DNA from: Desulfuromonadales bacterium
GTDB taxonomy: Bacteria > Desulfobacterota > Desulfuromonadia > Desulfuromonadales > BM103
NCBI GenBank assembly: GCA_030630015.1
Contig: DAOVNV010000090.1
Location: forward strand, 1 to 9,017
Direction: 5' to 3'
Length of the DNA stretch: 9,017 nucleotides
Part shown: piece by piece, positions 1-7,321 of the stretch
How positions within the stretch are numbered: position 1 is the stretch's first letter
Layout of the letters: every line of letters begins with the position of its first letter
Notes under the pieces: model-generated
Database searches by the model: none
What the model was told of the DNA's origin: nothing
Seen by the model: the letters and a program-made list of their open reading frames with translations, nothing else
Made by a program: the position numbers and the translations under genes

Positions 1-641
1 AGTGTAATCGCCTTTTCCGCCCCCAGCTTCACCGGGATCGAGTGCAGACCTTGGGATTTGTCGAACTCCACATCCTGCAGCGAGTAGAAGATATCAAATC
101 CGGCGACCCAGAACAGTACGGCCAGGGCCAGGCCTATCACTGGCCAGCCGATGCTGCCGCGCAGCGCTATCCAGGCACCGAGTGGTGCCGCAGCCAGACA
201 TATACCCAGCACCACATGAGCCATGGAGGTAAATCGTTTGCTGTAACTGTAAAGAACCAGGAAACCCAGGGCGATTGGCGACAGCGCCAGACACAGAGGG
301 TTCAGCATCCAGGCCGCAAACAGCAAAATTGCAAGAGCTCCCAGCACCAGCATCCAGGCATCAAGTGCGCTGACTTTGCCAGCCGGAATATGCCGGCTGG
401 CCGTTCGCGGGTTCCTGGCATCGATCCGAGCATCGATAATCCGGTTGAGGCCCATGGCAACCGTTCGGGCGCCTACCATTGCCATGCAGATCCAGAAGAT
501 CTGGCCGATTGTCGGCGGTTTGCCATTGGCCAGCGAGGCCAGGACTGCACCCATCAATGCGAAGGGCAGTGCAAACACCGTGTGAGAGAACTTGATCATC
601 TCCAGCAGAGTTGTGAATTTATTCCAGAGCTGGCTGTTCAT
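1..641 (-). CDS. mqnP: UbiA-family polyprenyltransferase, MqnP-like (3' end outside window)
   Basis: This gene encodes a membrane enzyme that transfers a polyprenyl chain from its diphosphate to an aromatic quinone precursor. Its first 213 codons are visible, starting at ATG 639-641 and running off the left edge. Full-length relatives have roughly 285-300 residues, so about a quarter is missing. Two Asp-rich motifs that bind Mg-diphosphate are present: N66-R-I-I-D70 with D74, followed by ARNPRTASRHIPAG, and D183 with D190-V-E-F-D194 in the second half. Hydrophobic helices surround them (about 20-40, 45-66, 93-113, 115-132, 141-160 and 166-185). The N-R-I-I-D-A-x-I-D-A-R-N-P-R-T form is typical of the 'UbiA-like' proteins that act as MqnP in the futalosine menaquinone pathway, rather than classical ubiquinone UbiA; this subfamily choice is recognition by eye. 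The start is supported by GGAAGA five bases upstream. It lies downstream of xthA in the same direction. A 4-hydroxybenzoate prenyltransferase (ubiA) is the alternative. Confidence 0.85.
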   Translation of the reverse strand, partial: MNSQLWNKFTTLLEMIKFSHTVFALPFALMGAVLASLANGKPPTIGQIFWICMAMVGARTVAMGLNRIIDARIDARNPRTASRHIPAGKVSALDAWMLVLGALAILLFAAWMLNPLCLALSPIALGFLVLYSYSKRFTSMAHVVLGICLAAAPLGAWIALRGSIGWPVIGLALAVLFWVAGFDIFYSLQDVEFDKSQGLHSIPVKLGAEKAIT

Positions 642-646
642 CTGTT

Positions 647-652
647 TCTTCC
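647..652 (-). promoter_or_regulatory. Ribosome binding site of the prenyltransferase gene
   Basis: The minus strand reads GGAAGA here, followed by five bases (AACAG with its flanking base) and ATG at 641. It fixes the start of the prenyltransferase at the methionine that begins MNSQLWNKF. The next in-frame ATG codons lie inside the first conserved helix region. Confidence 0.6.
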
Positions 653-684
653 GATAAATTCCATCAACTTACTTCCGGGTCCTC

Positions 685-713
685 TTCATAAAACCAGAAG
701 CTCCGGTGGTCAA
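685..713 (-). promoter_or_regulatory. Possible sigma70 promoter for the prenyltransferase gene
   Basis: On the minus strand TTGACC (708-713) is followed after exactly 17 bases by TATGAA (685-690). This matches five of six consensus bases at -35 and four of six at -10. Transcription would begin near 678 and give a leader of about 37 bases. It sits in the 157-base spacer between xthA and the prenyltransferase, where a promoter is plausible. The 17-base spacer also contains a short imperfect hairpin (693-698 with 702-707, one G-T pair) followed by TTT, so the same bases could instead form a weak xthA terminator. Nothing else is visible in the spacer. Confidence 0.4.
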
Positions 714-798
714 TTGCTTATTTTACTACGCCGTCATTATTCCTACAACCAGCCAATTCATCAGCCCCCAAAACCCAGAGGCACGTCCTTTGCCAGGT

Positions 799-1650
799 TT
801 AGCCCAGATTGAATTCCGCCCAGACCGGCGCATGGTCCGATGGACGCTCCATGGCCCGGATATCGTAATCGATTCCTGAGGCAACGCATCGATCGGCCAG
901 ATCGCGGGAACCAAGGATCAAGTCGATTCTCAAGCCACGTTTCGGTTCCCTTTCAAACCCCCGACTGCGATAGTCAAACCAGCTGAATTCATCCGCACTG
1001 TCAGGATGCATGCTGCGAAAGCAATCAACCAGACCCCGTTGCATCAGCTTGTCCAGCCATTTTCTTTCCTCTGGCAAGAAACTGCATTTGCCGCTACGCA
1101 ACCAGCGGCGCGCATTGTCGTTGCCAATGCCTATGTCTCCGTCTCCAGGGGCCACATTCATATCTCCGACAACAGCCAGGTACCTCTCTGCACCCTCCTG
1201 CTCACCCAGATACTCATCCAGTTGAGCATAAAATTTTGCCTTGTTTGGGAACTTGACAGGATGCTGCCGGTTTTCACCTTGCGGAAAATAGCCATTGACG
1301 AGATGCAGCGTCTGACCATCCGGCAGAGCATGGGTTGTCGCGAGCAGACGTCGTTGAGCATCAGGACCATCGCCGCTAAATCCCTTGCGGATATCAACGG
1401 GACGATCGAGGCTGAGAGTCGCCACGCCATAATGGGTTTTTTGTCCAAACTTTGCCGCATGGTAGCCGAGCTTTTCGACCTCGGCTACAGGAAAATCTTC
1501 ATCCTGGACTTTGGTCTCCTGCAATGCGATCAGGTCAGGCTGGTGTTTCGCAATGACAGCCTCCAATTGATGAAGGCGTGCCCGGATACTGTTCACATTA
1601 AAGGAAATGATCTTGAGATGATTCCCTTTTGGGGCCGTCTTTGCAGGCAT
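799..1650 (-). CDS. xthA: Exodeoxyribonuclease III (AP endonuclease)
   Basis: This cytosolic Mg-dependent nuclease of base-excision repair cuts DNA 5' to abasic sites and degrades duplex DNA from 3' ends. The 283-residue product matches E. coli exonuclease III almost end to end. The whole active site of the endonuclease/exonuclease/phosphatase fold is visible: N18 (SFNVNSIRAR), E45 (LQETK), Y121 (NGYFPQGE), D163 and N165 (GDMN), D243 (LRIDLIL), and D272-H273 (PSDHAP). The family signature KCSFLPEER lies at 188-196. Relative to E. coli there is an N-terminal extension of about 11 residues (MPAKTAPKGNH). The codon at the E. coli start position is CTC, which cannot initiate, so ATG 1648-1650 is the best start. 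The gene lies between the end of the nuo operon and the prenyltransferase, on the same strand as both. It has its own promoter and a terminator upstream, so it is probably a separate transcription unit with no functional link to complex I. Confidence 0.96.
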   Translation of the reverse strand: MPAKTAPKGNHLKIISFNVNSIRARLHQLEAVIAKHQPDLIALQETKVQDEDFPVAEVEKLGYHAAKFGQKTHYGVATLSLDRPVDIRKGFSGDGPDAQRRLLATTHALPDGQTLHLVNGYFPQGENRQHPVKFPNKAKFYAQLDEYLGEQEGAERYLAVVGDMNVAPGDGDIGIGNDNARRWLRSGKCSFLPEERKWLDKLMQRGLVDCFRSMHPDSADEFSWFDYRSRGFEREPKRGLRIDLILGSRDLADRCVASGIDYDIRAMERPSDHAPVWAEFNLG

Positions 1651-1654
1651 TCAA

Positions 1655-1661
1655 CTCCCCT
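1655..1661 (-). promoter_or_regulatory. Ribosome binding site of xthA
   Basis: The minus strand reads AGGGGAG, then TTGA, then ATG at 1650. The spacing of four bases is short but usable. This site supports the start that includes the 11-residue extension, because no start codon or Shine-Dalgarno sequence exists at the position where E. coli exonuclease III begins. Confidence 0.6.
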
Positions 1662-1728
1662 TTTAGACAAGACATCCAGCAGTCGTCATTATCCCTGAAT
1701 TCCCCTAAGCTCGCTGTTTATCGTCTCG

Positions 1729-1757
1729 ATTATATTCGTGCCATAGTGGCTAGACAA
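1729..1757 (-). promoter_or_regulatory. Predicted sigma70 promoter of xthA
   Basis: The minus strand has TTGTCT (1752-1757), exactly 17 bases, then a perfect TATAAT (1729-1734). The -35 matches four of six consensus bases. Transcription should begin near 1722, giving a leader of about 70 bases before the xthA start. The promoter lies just beyond the nuo terminator, which is the expected arrangement if xthA is transcribed independently. No operator or riboswitch-like structure is evident in the leader. Confidence 0.6.
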
Positions 1758-1795
1758 GGGTAACAGCCTCAACCAGCAGACTTTCATGTCCTAAT

Positions 1796-1826
1796 AAAAA
1801 AGCCCCCGGCAGATGCCGGGGGCTTT
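1796..1826 (-). terminator. Intrinsic terminator of the nuo operon
   Basis: A G+C-rich inverted repeat pairs 1801-1810 with 1815-1824 perfectly around a four-base loop. On the minus strand the 3' side is followed by six T residues (complement of 1796-1801). It lies about 20 bases after the nuoN stop codon, so it closes the complex I operon. The opposite strand ends in only three T residues, so it should work mainly in the nuo direction. Confidence 0.9.
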
Positions 1827-1845
1827 GAAGTCGAAAACAAGCCGG

Positions 1846-3306
1846 TCAGAATATTGCCAGACGGGCCATGTCCATAACGGCACCAGGGACAATGCCGAGA
1901 TAGAAGATACCGATCAACGCCACTACAATTGAAACAACAACACTGGCAGAGACCTTCATCCAGGCATAATCCTCTTCTCCGTCACGGAAGTACATATAGA
2001 CCATGATTCGCAGGTAGTAGTAAAGCGAAACAGCAGAGTTCAGTACGCCGATTATGGCCAACCAGATATAGCCCGCCTTAACAGCACCAGCGAAAATATA
2101 GAATTTGCCAGCAAAACCTGCGGTCGGAGGGATACCCATCAGAGAGAAGAGACAGATGGTAAATGCCACGCCGAGCAGGGGCCGCTTGTAACCAAATCCG
2201 GCGAAACCTTCGAGGGTCAGATTGTCCTCACCCTTCTTGCCAGCCAACACCAGGATGGCGAATGCGCCGATATTCATGAAGGTATAAGCGAGCATGTAGA
2301 AGAGTACACCCGAGTAGCCGATTTCGTTTGCAGCCACCATACCGACCAAAGCGTAACCGGCATGAGCGATCGAAGAGTATGCAAGCATACGCTTGATGTT
2401 GGTCTGCGAAATGGCAATCACGTTGCCGATAACCATGGTCAGAACGGCGAGACCCCAGAGAACGGCAGTCCACTCCGGCTTCAGACTGAAGAAGCAGTAT
2501 TCCATGATGCGCAAGAATGCGGCAAAGGCTGCGGCCTTGGGTCCGGCACTCATGAACGCGGTAATCGGAGTCGGTGCGCCTTCGTAGACATCTGGCGTCC
2601 ACATATGGAAAGGTGCTGCTCCGATCTTGAACAGGAAGCCGATACTGAGAAGCATAATACCGGCCAGCGTCATGGGGTTGTTAAGCAGTGAGGAGTGAGC
2701 ATTCAGGTAAACGCCAATTTCACTGAGACGCGTCGAGCCGGTCACACCATAGATCAGGGCCATGCCGTACAGCAGGAAGCCCGTCGAAAAGGCGCCAAGC
2801 AGAAAGTACTTGAGGCCAGCTTCATTGGAACGGACCTGGCCGCGGAAAAAGCCGGCGAGGACATAAAGGCAGATCGACATGACTTCGAGGCCAAGGAAGA
2901 TCGTCATCATATCGGTACCGGATGCCATCCACATCGCGCCGGCGGTCGTGAACAGGATCAGGGGATAGTACTCTCCGATCGGATAACCTTCGCGCCGGAG
3001 GTAGTCATCCGACATCAGGATCGTCATAGCCGCAGCGATCAGGAAGGTCACGTTGAAGAAAGTGGCAAAATTATCCAGCGCAACGGCATCAGAAAAGCCG
3101 TACTGCGGGTTGCCCCAGGCAGAAAACACGGCGAAGGCTGTCGCCGCCAGGCCGATCAGGCTGATCCACATGGCAGGCCGGGTCGCTCCGCGCGGCAGGA
3201 AGGCATTGATCAGCAGCAAGCCCATGCCGAAGCAGACCAGGATGATCGACGGCATGATGGCCCACATGTTGACATTTTCTAGGGCAATTTGAACAAGGTT
3301 TTCCAT
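1846..3306 (-). CDS. nuoN: NADH-quinone oxidoreductase subunit N
   Basis: NuoN is one of three antiporter-like subunits of complex I and forms a proton channel in the membrane arm, nearest to the quinone end. The 486-residue product is close to the usual length and is almost wholly hydrophobic helices. Family residues thought to carry protons are visible: E141 (GLEVMSICLY), K166 (EAGLKYFLLG), K227 (GFLFKIGAAPFH), K257 (AGPKAAAF) and K401 (AGFAGKFY) in the broken-helix region. The conserved loop HMWTPDVYEGAPTP follows at 234-247. ATG 3304-3306 is preceded by GAGGAG on the coding strand at a normal distance. It is the last gene of the operon, 33 bases after nuoM, and is followed by the terminator at 1796-1826. 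It is intact, with no sign of frameshift. Confidence 0.97.
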   Translation of the reverse strand: MENLVQIALENVNMWAIMPSIILVCFGMGLLLINAFLPRGATRPAMWISLIGLAATAFAVFSAWGNPQYGFSDAVALDNFATFFNVTFLIAAAMTILMSDDYLRREGYPIGEYYPLILFTTAGAMWMASGTDMMTIFLGLEVMSICLYVLAGFFRGQVRSNEAGLKYFLLGAFSTGFLLYGMALIYGVTGSTRLSEIGVYLNAHSSLLNNPMTLAGIMLLSIGFLFKIGAAPFHMWTPDVYEGAPTPITAFMSAGPKAAAFAAFLRIMEYCFFSLKPEWTAVLWGLAVLTMVIGNVIAISQTNIKRMLAYSSIAHAGYALVGMVAANEIGYSGVLFYMLAYTFMNIGAFAILVLAGKKGEDNLTLEGFAGFGYKRPLLGVAFTICLFSLMGIPPTAGFAGKFYIFAGAVKAGYIWLAIIGVLNSAVSLYYYLRIMVYMYFRDGEEDYAWMKVSASVVVSIVVALIGIFYLGIVPGAVMDMARLAIF

Positions 3307-3339
3307 TGAATGGCTCCTCAGACGCGTTGAAATCTATCT

Positions 3340-4908
3340 TTATTCGATGACCGCAACCTTGACAGCGGACTGCTCTACATCTTCGATCATCATGGCCACC
3401 TGCTGCTTGCTTTTTACCTGATCGATCAGGTTCTCAAGCGAGGGGTTCATTTTTTCGAGGAAGGTGTTCGGGTAGATACCGATCCAGAACACGAACAGAA
3501 TCAGGGGCAGCATAACCACAACCTCTCGCGCGGAGAGATCCTTGAGATTCTCATTGGCCGGGTTTTTCAACTTTCCAACCATGACCCGCTGGAACATCCA
3601 CAGCATGTAAACAGCGGCCAGGATAACCCCGGTGGTCGCGAACACTGCATACCAGCGCAATTCGCTTTCAAAAGCGCCGAGCAGGATCAGGAATTCACCG
3701 ACGAAACCGTTTGTTCCGGGCAGACCGACAGAAGACAGGGTCATAATCAGGAAGATTGTTGCAAAAACCGGCATCTTCTTGGCAATACCACCGAATTCAG
3801 CAATCAGGCGGGTATGACGTCGCTCGTAAAGAAAGCCGACGATAAGGAAGAGTGCGCCAGTCGAAATACCATGGTTGATCATTTGCAGCATGCCGCCGGA
3901 CAGGCCCTGCAGGTTCATGGCAAACACCCCGAGCATAACAAAGCCAAGGTGCGATACGGACGAGTAAGCAACGAGTCTCTTGACATCGTCCTGCATCATG
4001 GCAACCACAGCCCCGTAGATGATGCCGATCACACAGAGGGTTGCAATGAACGGTGTGAAGGTATGGGCGGCCTCGGGGAAGAGCGGAATGGCGAAACGCA
4101 CATAACCGTAGGTGCCCATCTTCAAAAGGATGGCCGCCAGGATTACGGAACCAGCTGTCGGTGCCTCGGTATGAGCATCAGGCAACCAAGTGTGAACCGG
4201 GAACATCGGAACCTTGATAGCAAAGCTGAGAGCAAAAGCCAGAAACAGCCAGGTCTGAAGGTTTGCCGGGATATCAAGGGAAGCGAAATGAGCAATGCTG
4301 AAACCGTTCTCAAAGGGCACGCCCGCTTGGACCGAGTAATAATAGACATAGATGATGGCCACCAGCATCAGCAACGAGCCGAGTGCCGTGAACAGGAAGA
4401 ACTTGACCGATGCGTAGATCCTGTTCTTGCCGCCCCAGATGCCGATCATGAAGTACATCGGAATGAGCATCAGTTCCCAGAAGATGTAGAACAGGAACAG
4501 ATCCAGGGAGATGAACGCACCGAGCATGCCGGTTTCGAGCAGAAGTGCCAGTGCCATGAAGGCCTTGGAGTGCTTGTCAATCGCATTCCAGGTCGAAAGG
4601 ATGGCAATCGGCATAATGAAGGTGGTCAACAACACCAGCCAGAGGCTGATGCCATCCACGCCAACATTGTAGTTCATCTGGAAGTACTCACCGATGCTGA
4701 TCCAGCTTGCAAACTCGGTGTACTGCATGGCCGCCGAAGTCCTGAAGACATCGTCAAAGGCAAGTGGCAGACTGATGAAGAATGTGATGATCGTAACGAC
4801 CAATGTCACCGACTTGATCAGACGATCCGATTCCCGGGGCAGGAAAAGAACCACCAACATCCCTACCAGCGGGAAAAACGTCATCAGACTAAGAAGATTG
4901 TTACTCAT
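3340..4908 (-). CDS. nuoM: NADH-quinone oxidoreductase subunit M
   Basis: NuoM is the middle antiporter-like proton-pumping subunit of the complex I membrane arm, placed between NuoL and NuoN. The 522-residue product is slightly longer than E. coli NuoM (509). The key charged residues are present: E145 (FWELMLIP), K232 (FAIKVPMFPVHTWLPDAHTE), K263 (ILLKMGTYG) and E405 (GFVGEFLIL). These correspond to E. coli E144, K234, K265 and E407. The NHGISTGALFL helix lies at 345-355. The last 30 or so residues form a charged tail beyond the final membrane helix, not recognised as a domain. ATG 4906-4908 is preceded by AAGGAG about ten bases upstream. There are 40 bases after nuoL and 33 before nuoN, so it is co-transcribed with both. 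Confidence 0.97.
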   Translation of the reverse strand: MSNNLLSLMTFFPLVGMLVVLFLPRESDRLIKSVTLVVTIITFFISLPLAFDDVFRTSAAMQYTEFASWISIGEYFQMNYNVGVDGISLWLVLLTTFIMPIAILSTWNAIDKHSKAFMALALLLETGMLGAFISLDLFLFYIFWELMLIPMYFMIGIWGGKNRIYASVKFFLFTALGSLLMLVAIIYVYYYSVQAGVPFENGFSIAHFASLDIPANLQTWLFLAFALSFAIKVPMFPVHTWLPDAHTEAPTAGSVILAAILLKMGTYGYVRFAIPLFPEAAHTFTPFIATLCVIGIIYGAVVAMMQDDVKRLVAYSSVSHLGFVMLGVFAMNLQGLSGGMLQMINHGISTGALFLIVGFLYERRHTRLIAEFGGIAKKMPVFATIFLIMTLSSVGLPGTNGFVGEFLILLGAFESELRWYAVFATTGVILAAVYMLWMFQRVMVGKLKNPANENLKDLSAREVVVMLPLILFVFWIGIYPNTFLEKMNPSLENLIDQVKSKQQVAMMIEDVEQSAVKVAVIE

Positions 4909-4948
4909 GGGGCTGCGCTCCTTATATCAACTCTAAAAGGATCTATAG

Positions 4949-6931
4949 TTACCGGAGGACGAATATGGCGACCATGACCACCATGCCAAAGACCATTGCC
5001 AGTGCATAGTTGTGGAAAAGGCCCGTCTGGGTATGCCGCAGTCCAGCCGAGATGAGGCCGATCAACTTGGCCAGGCCATTGACGATTCCGTCAATAACTT
5101 TGACATCAAAGCCTTTCCAGCAGAAGGTGCCGAAACTCTTGGTGGGGTTGACAACCAGAGCATCGTAAATCTCATCCACATACCATTTGTTGAAGACCGC
5201 GCGATGGAACTTCGGGAAAGCCTTGGTGAACTTGCCTGGCAAATCCGGGTTCATCATGTACATAAATGTTGCCACAAGGATCCCGAAGAAACCGACTCCG
5301 ATCGAAACAGCCATCAGGCCGTACTCCAAGGCGTGGCTGTGATGCAGAGTTTCCTTGATGCCGATATGATAAGCCTCCTGGGCATGCCCGAATACCGGCT
5401 CAAGGAAATGATGGATGTGATTGGCCCCGCCCAACACTGCCGGGATGCCAATGTAACCACCGACCAGGGCCAGGAAACCAAGAACCATCAGCGGGATAGT
5501 CATGCTCAACGGCGACTCGTGGATGTGATCCTTGGCCTTGGCATTCGTTTTCTGCTTGCCGAAGAAGGTCATGTAGAGGCAGCGGAACATATAGAAAGCG
5601 GTCATGCCAGCGGCAATGGCGCCAATCGCCCAGACGTACCATGAGCCACGGGTCGAGCCGAAGGCCCACCAGAGGATCTCGTCCTTGGAGAAGAACGCGG
5701 ACAGACCCGGGACACCTGCAATCGCCACACAGGAGATTGCAAAGGTGATAAAAGTAATCGGCATCTTCTTGCGTAGACCGCCCATATTGCGCATGTCTTG
5801 CGCGTCGTCATCCAGATGCGCATGGTGCAGAGCATGATGCATCGCGTGGATGACCGAACCGGAGCAGAGGAACAAACAGGCCTTGAAGAAAGCATGGGTC
5901 ATCAGGTGGAAGATACCGGCGGTGAAAGCACCCACACCCATGGCGATGAACATATAGCCGAGCTGGGAAACGGTGGAGTAAGCAAGAACACGCTTGATAT
6001 CGTTCTGGGCAAAACCGATGCTGGCGGCAAAGATCGCGGTCAGAGCACCGATAATCGCCACGGTCATCATCGTGGTCGGGGACATGGCGAACAGCACGTT
6101 CATGCGCCCGATCATATAGACGCCTGCGGTAACCATAGTTGCCGCATGGATCAGGGCGGAAACCGGTGTGGGACCCTCCATGGCGTCCGGAAGCCATGTA
6201 TATAAGGGGATCTGCGCCGACTTGCCCGTTGCACCGAGGAAGAAACAAAGGGTTGCGATTGTAACGGCAGTTCCACCAAAGCCAAGCAAGTGGCCGTGCT
6301 CGGCCAGCTCGACAAAGTTCAGAGTCCAGACACCGTGCTCAGAACCAAGCGTCCAGAAGACCAGGAACAGGCCGAGCAGGAAGCCGAAGTCGCCAATACG
6401 GTTAACTACGAACGCCTTCTTGGCAGCATCGCCGGCACTCTTCTTGTCAATGTAGAAGCCAATCAGCAGGTAAGAGCAGAGGCCGACACCTTCCCAACCG
6501 ATGAACATGACCAGTGCGTTGTTGCCGGTAACCAGCATCAACATGGCGAACACGAACAGGTTCATGTAACTGAAGAAGCGGTAGTAGCCAGGATCGCCGT
6601 GCATGTAGCCGATGGAGTAGAGATGGATCAGAGATCCAACCCCGGTCACCACCAGCAGCATGAGTGCCGACAATGGATCAAACAGGAAGCCCCAGTCAAT
6701 CTGCAGGTTGCCAACCGAGATCCATGACATCACCACCTGTTCATGGGTTTTGACAGGATCTCCCAGCAACTGGAAGAAATACTTGACAGACAGCAGGAAG
6801 GACATGAACACGGCGCCTGTTGCGATAACGCCAATAACCTTCTCATTCTTGATAAACTTCTTACCAAGCAACCCGTTAATGATACAGCCGATCAGCGGCA
6901 TAATGGGTATGAGCCACAAATAGTCGTACAT
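4949..6931 (-). CDS. nuoL: NADH-quinone oxidoreductase subunit L
   Basis: NuoL is the distal antiporter-like proton pump of complex I, with a long amphipathic C-terminal helix that lies along the membrane arm. The 660-residue product is longer than E. coli NuoL (613), partly because of loop insertions. Conserved residues are all visible: E147 (GWEGVGLCSYLLIGF), D181 (NRIGDFGFLLG), K237 (GKSAQIPLYTWLPDAMEGPT), H262 (ALIHAATM), H342, H346 and K350 (FHLMTHAFFKA), and K416 (FFSKDEIL). A histidine-rich loop at 362-372 has six His before DDDAQDMRNMGGL, and more histidines cluster at 505-533. NKWYVDEIYD at 581-590 marks the start of the C-terminal lateral-helix region. ATG 6929-6931 follows a strong GGAGGAG Shine-Dalgarno sequence. 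It sits 59 bases after nuoK, the widest gap inside the operon. Confidence 0.97.
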   Translation of the reverse strand: MYDYLWLIPIMPLIGCIINGLLGKKFIKNEKVIGVIATGAVFMSFLLSVKYFFQLLGDPVKTHEQVVMSWISVGNLQIDWGFLFDPLSALMLLVVTGVGSLIHLYSIGYMHGDPGYYRFFSYMNLFVFAMLMLVTGNNALVMFIGWEGVGLCSYLLIGFYIDKKSAGDAAKKAFVVNRIGDFGFLLGLFLVFWTLGSEHGVWTLNFVELAEHGHLLGFGGTAVTIATLCFFLGATGKSAQIPLYTWLPDAMEGPTPVSALIHAATMVTAGVYMIGRMNVLFAMSPTTMMTVAIIGALTAIFAASIGFAQNDIKRVLAYSTVSQLGYMFIAMGVGAFTAGIFHLMTHAFFKACLFLCSGSVIHAMHHALHHAHLDDDAQDMRNMGGLRKKMPITFITFAISCVAIAGVPGLSAFFSKDEILWWAFGSTRGSWYVWAIGAIAAGMTAFYMFRCLYMTFFGKQKTNAKAKDHIHESPLSMTIPLMVLGFLALVGGYIGIPAVLGGANHIHHFLEPVFGHAQEAYHIGIKETLHHSHALEYGLMAVSIGVGFFGILVATFMYMMNPDLPGKFTKAFPKFHRAVFNKWYVDEIYDALVVNPTKSFGTFCWKGFDVKVIDGIVNGLAKLIGLISAGLRHTQTGLFHNYALAMVFGMVVMVAIFVLR

Positions 6932-6990
6932 CTATTTCTCCTCCGGACAAAGTCTCTCTTTTACTACATAACCCGGGCGGCTGAAACCGC

Positions 6991-7293
6991 TCACCACTTC
7001 AACAGGTTGATATCTTCAACGTCAATCGACTCGCGATTTCTGTAGAAGGCAATCATCAAGCCCAGACCGACGGCCGCTTCTGCAGCGGCAACAGTCATGA
7101 CAAAGAATACAAAAATCTGTCCATCCATGTTGTTGAGATGCCTTGACATCGCAATGAAAGTCAGGTTGACCGAGTTGAGCATCAATTCAATAGACATGAA
7201 GATCACAATCGCATTTCTGCGGGTCAGCACCCCGTATGTCCCGATGGTAAATAAAATCGCCGCGACCGTCATGTAATGGTAAACGCTAATCAT
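6991..7293 (-). CDS. nuoK: NADH-quinone oxidoreductase subunit K
   Basis: NuoK is a small three-helix membrane subunit of complex I, related to MrpC, that links the quinone end to the antiporter-like subunits. The 100-residue length is exactly that expected. The two conserved membrane glutamates are at E36 (MSIELMLNSVNL) and E72 (VAAAEAAVGLGL), the same positions as in E. coli, and both are needed for coupled proton transfer in that family. The start ATG 7291-7293 has GGGAG about eight bases upstream. It lies 28 bases after nuoJ. It is intact and typical. Confidence 0.97.
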   Translation of the reverse strand: MISVYHYMTVAAILFTIGTYGVLTRRNAIVIFMSIELMLNSVNLTFIAMSRHLNNMDGQIFVFFVMTVAAAEAAVGLGLMIAFYRNRESIDVEDINLLKW

Positions 7294-7321
7294 CGTGTTT
7301 CTCCCGTTGTCCGGTAAGGAA

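Noticed and set aside
690..707. Intrinsic terminator for xthA
   Set aside because: The stem is only 6 bp with a G-T pair and a T run of about three beyond the stem. It is too weak to call on its own and overlaps a better promoter match.
42..812. Open frame of 256 codons on the plus strand at the left end
   Set aside because: It runs antisense through the prenyltransferase gene, the spacer and the end of xthA. The product is low-complexity and has no family features, while the minus strand encodes a recognisable UbiA protein.
1651..1845. A small gene or sRNA between nuoN and xthA
   Set aside because: The 195-base spacer is explained by the nuo terminator, the xthA promoter and its leader. 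No short frame with a Shine-Dalgarno site stood out.
2695..3282. Open frame of 195 codons on the plus strand opposite nuoN
   Set aside because: It is a charged, Arg/Asp/Gln/His-rich product antisense to the conserved NuoN N-terminal half, so it is a shadow frame.
3814..4977. Open frame of 387 codons on the plus strand opposite nuoM
   Set aside because: It lies antisense to nuoM, whose protein carries every conserved family residue. Its own product is very rich in His, Gln, Asp and Glu with no recognisable domain, as expected from the reverse reading of hydrophobic codons.
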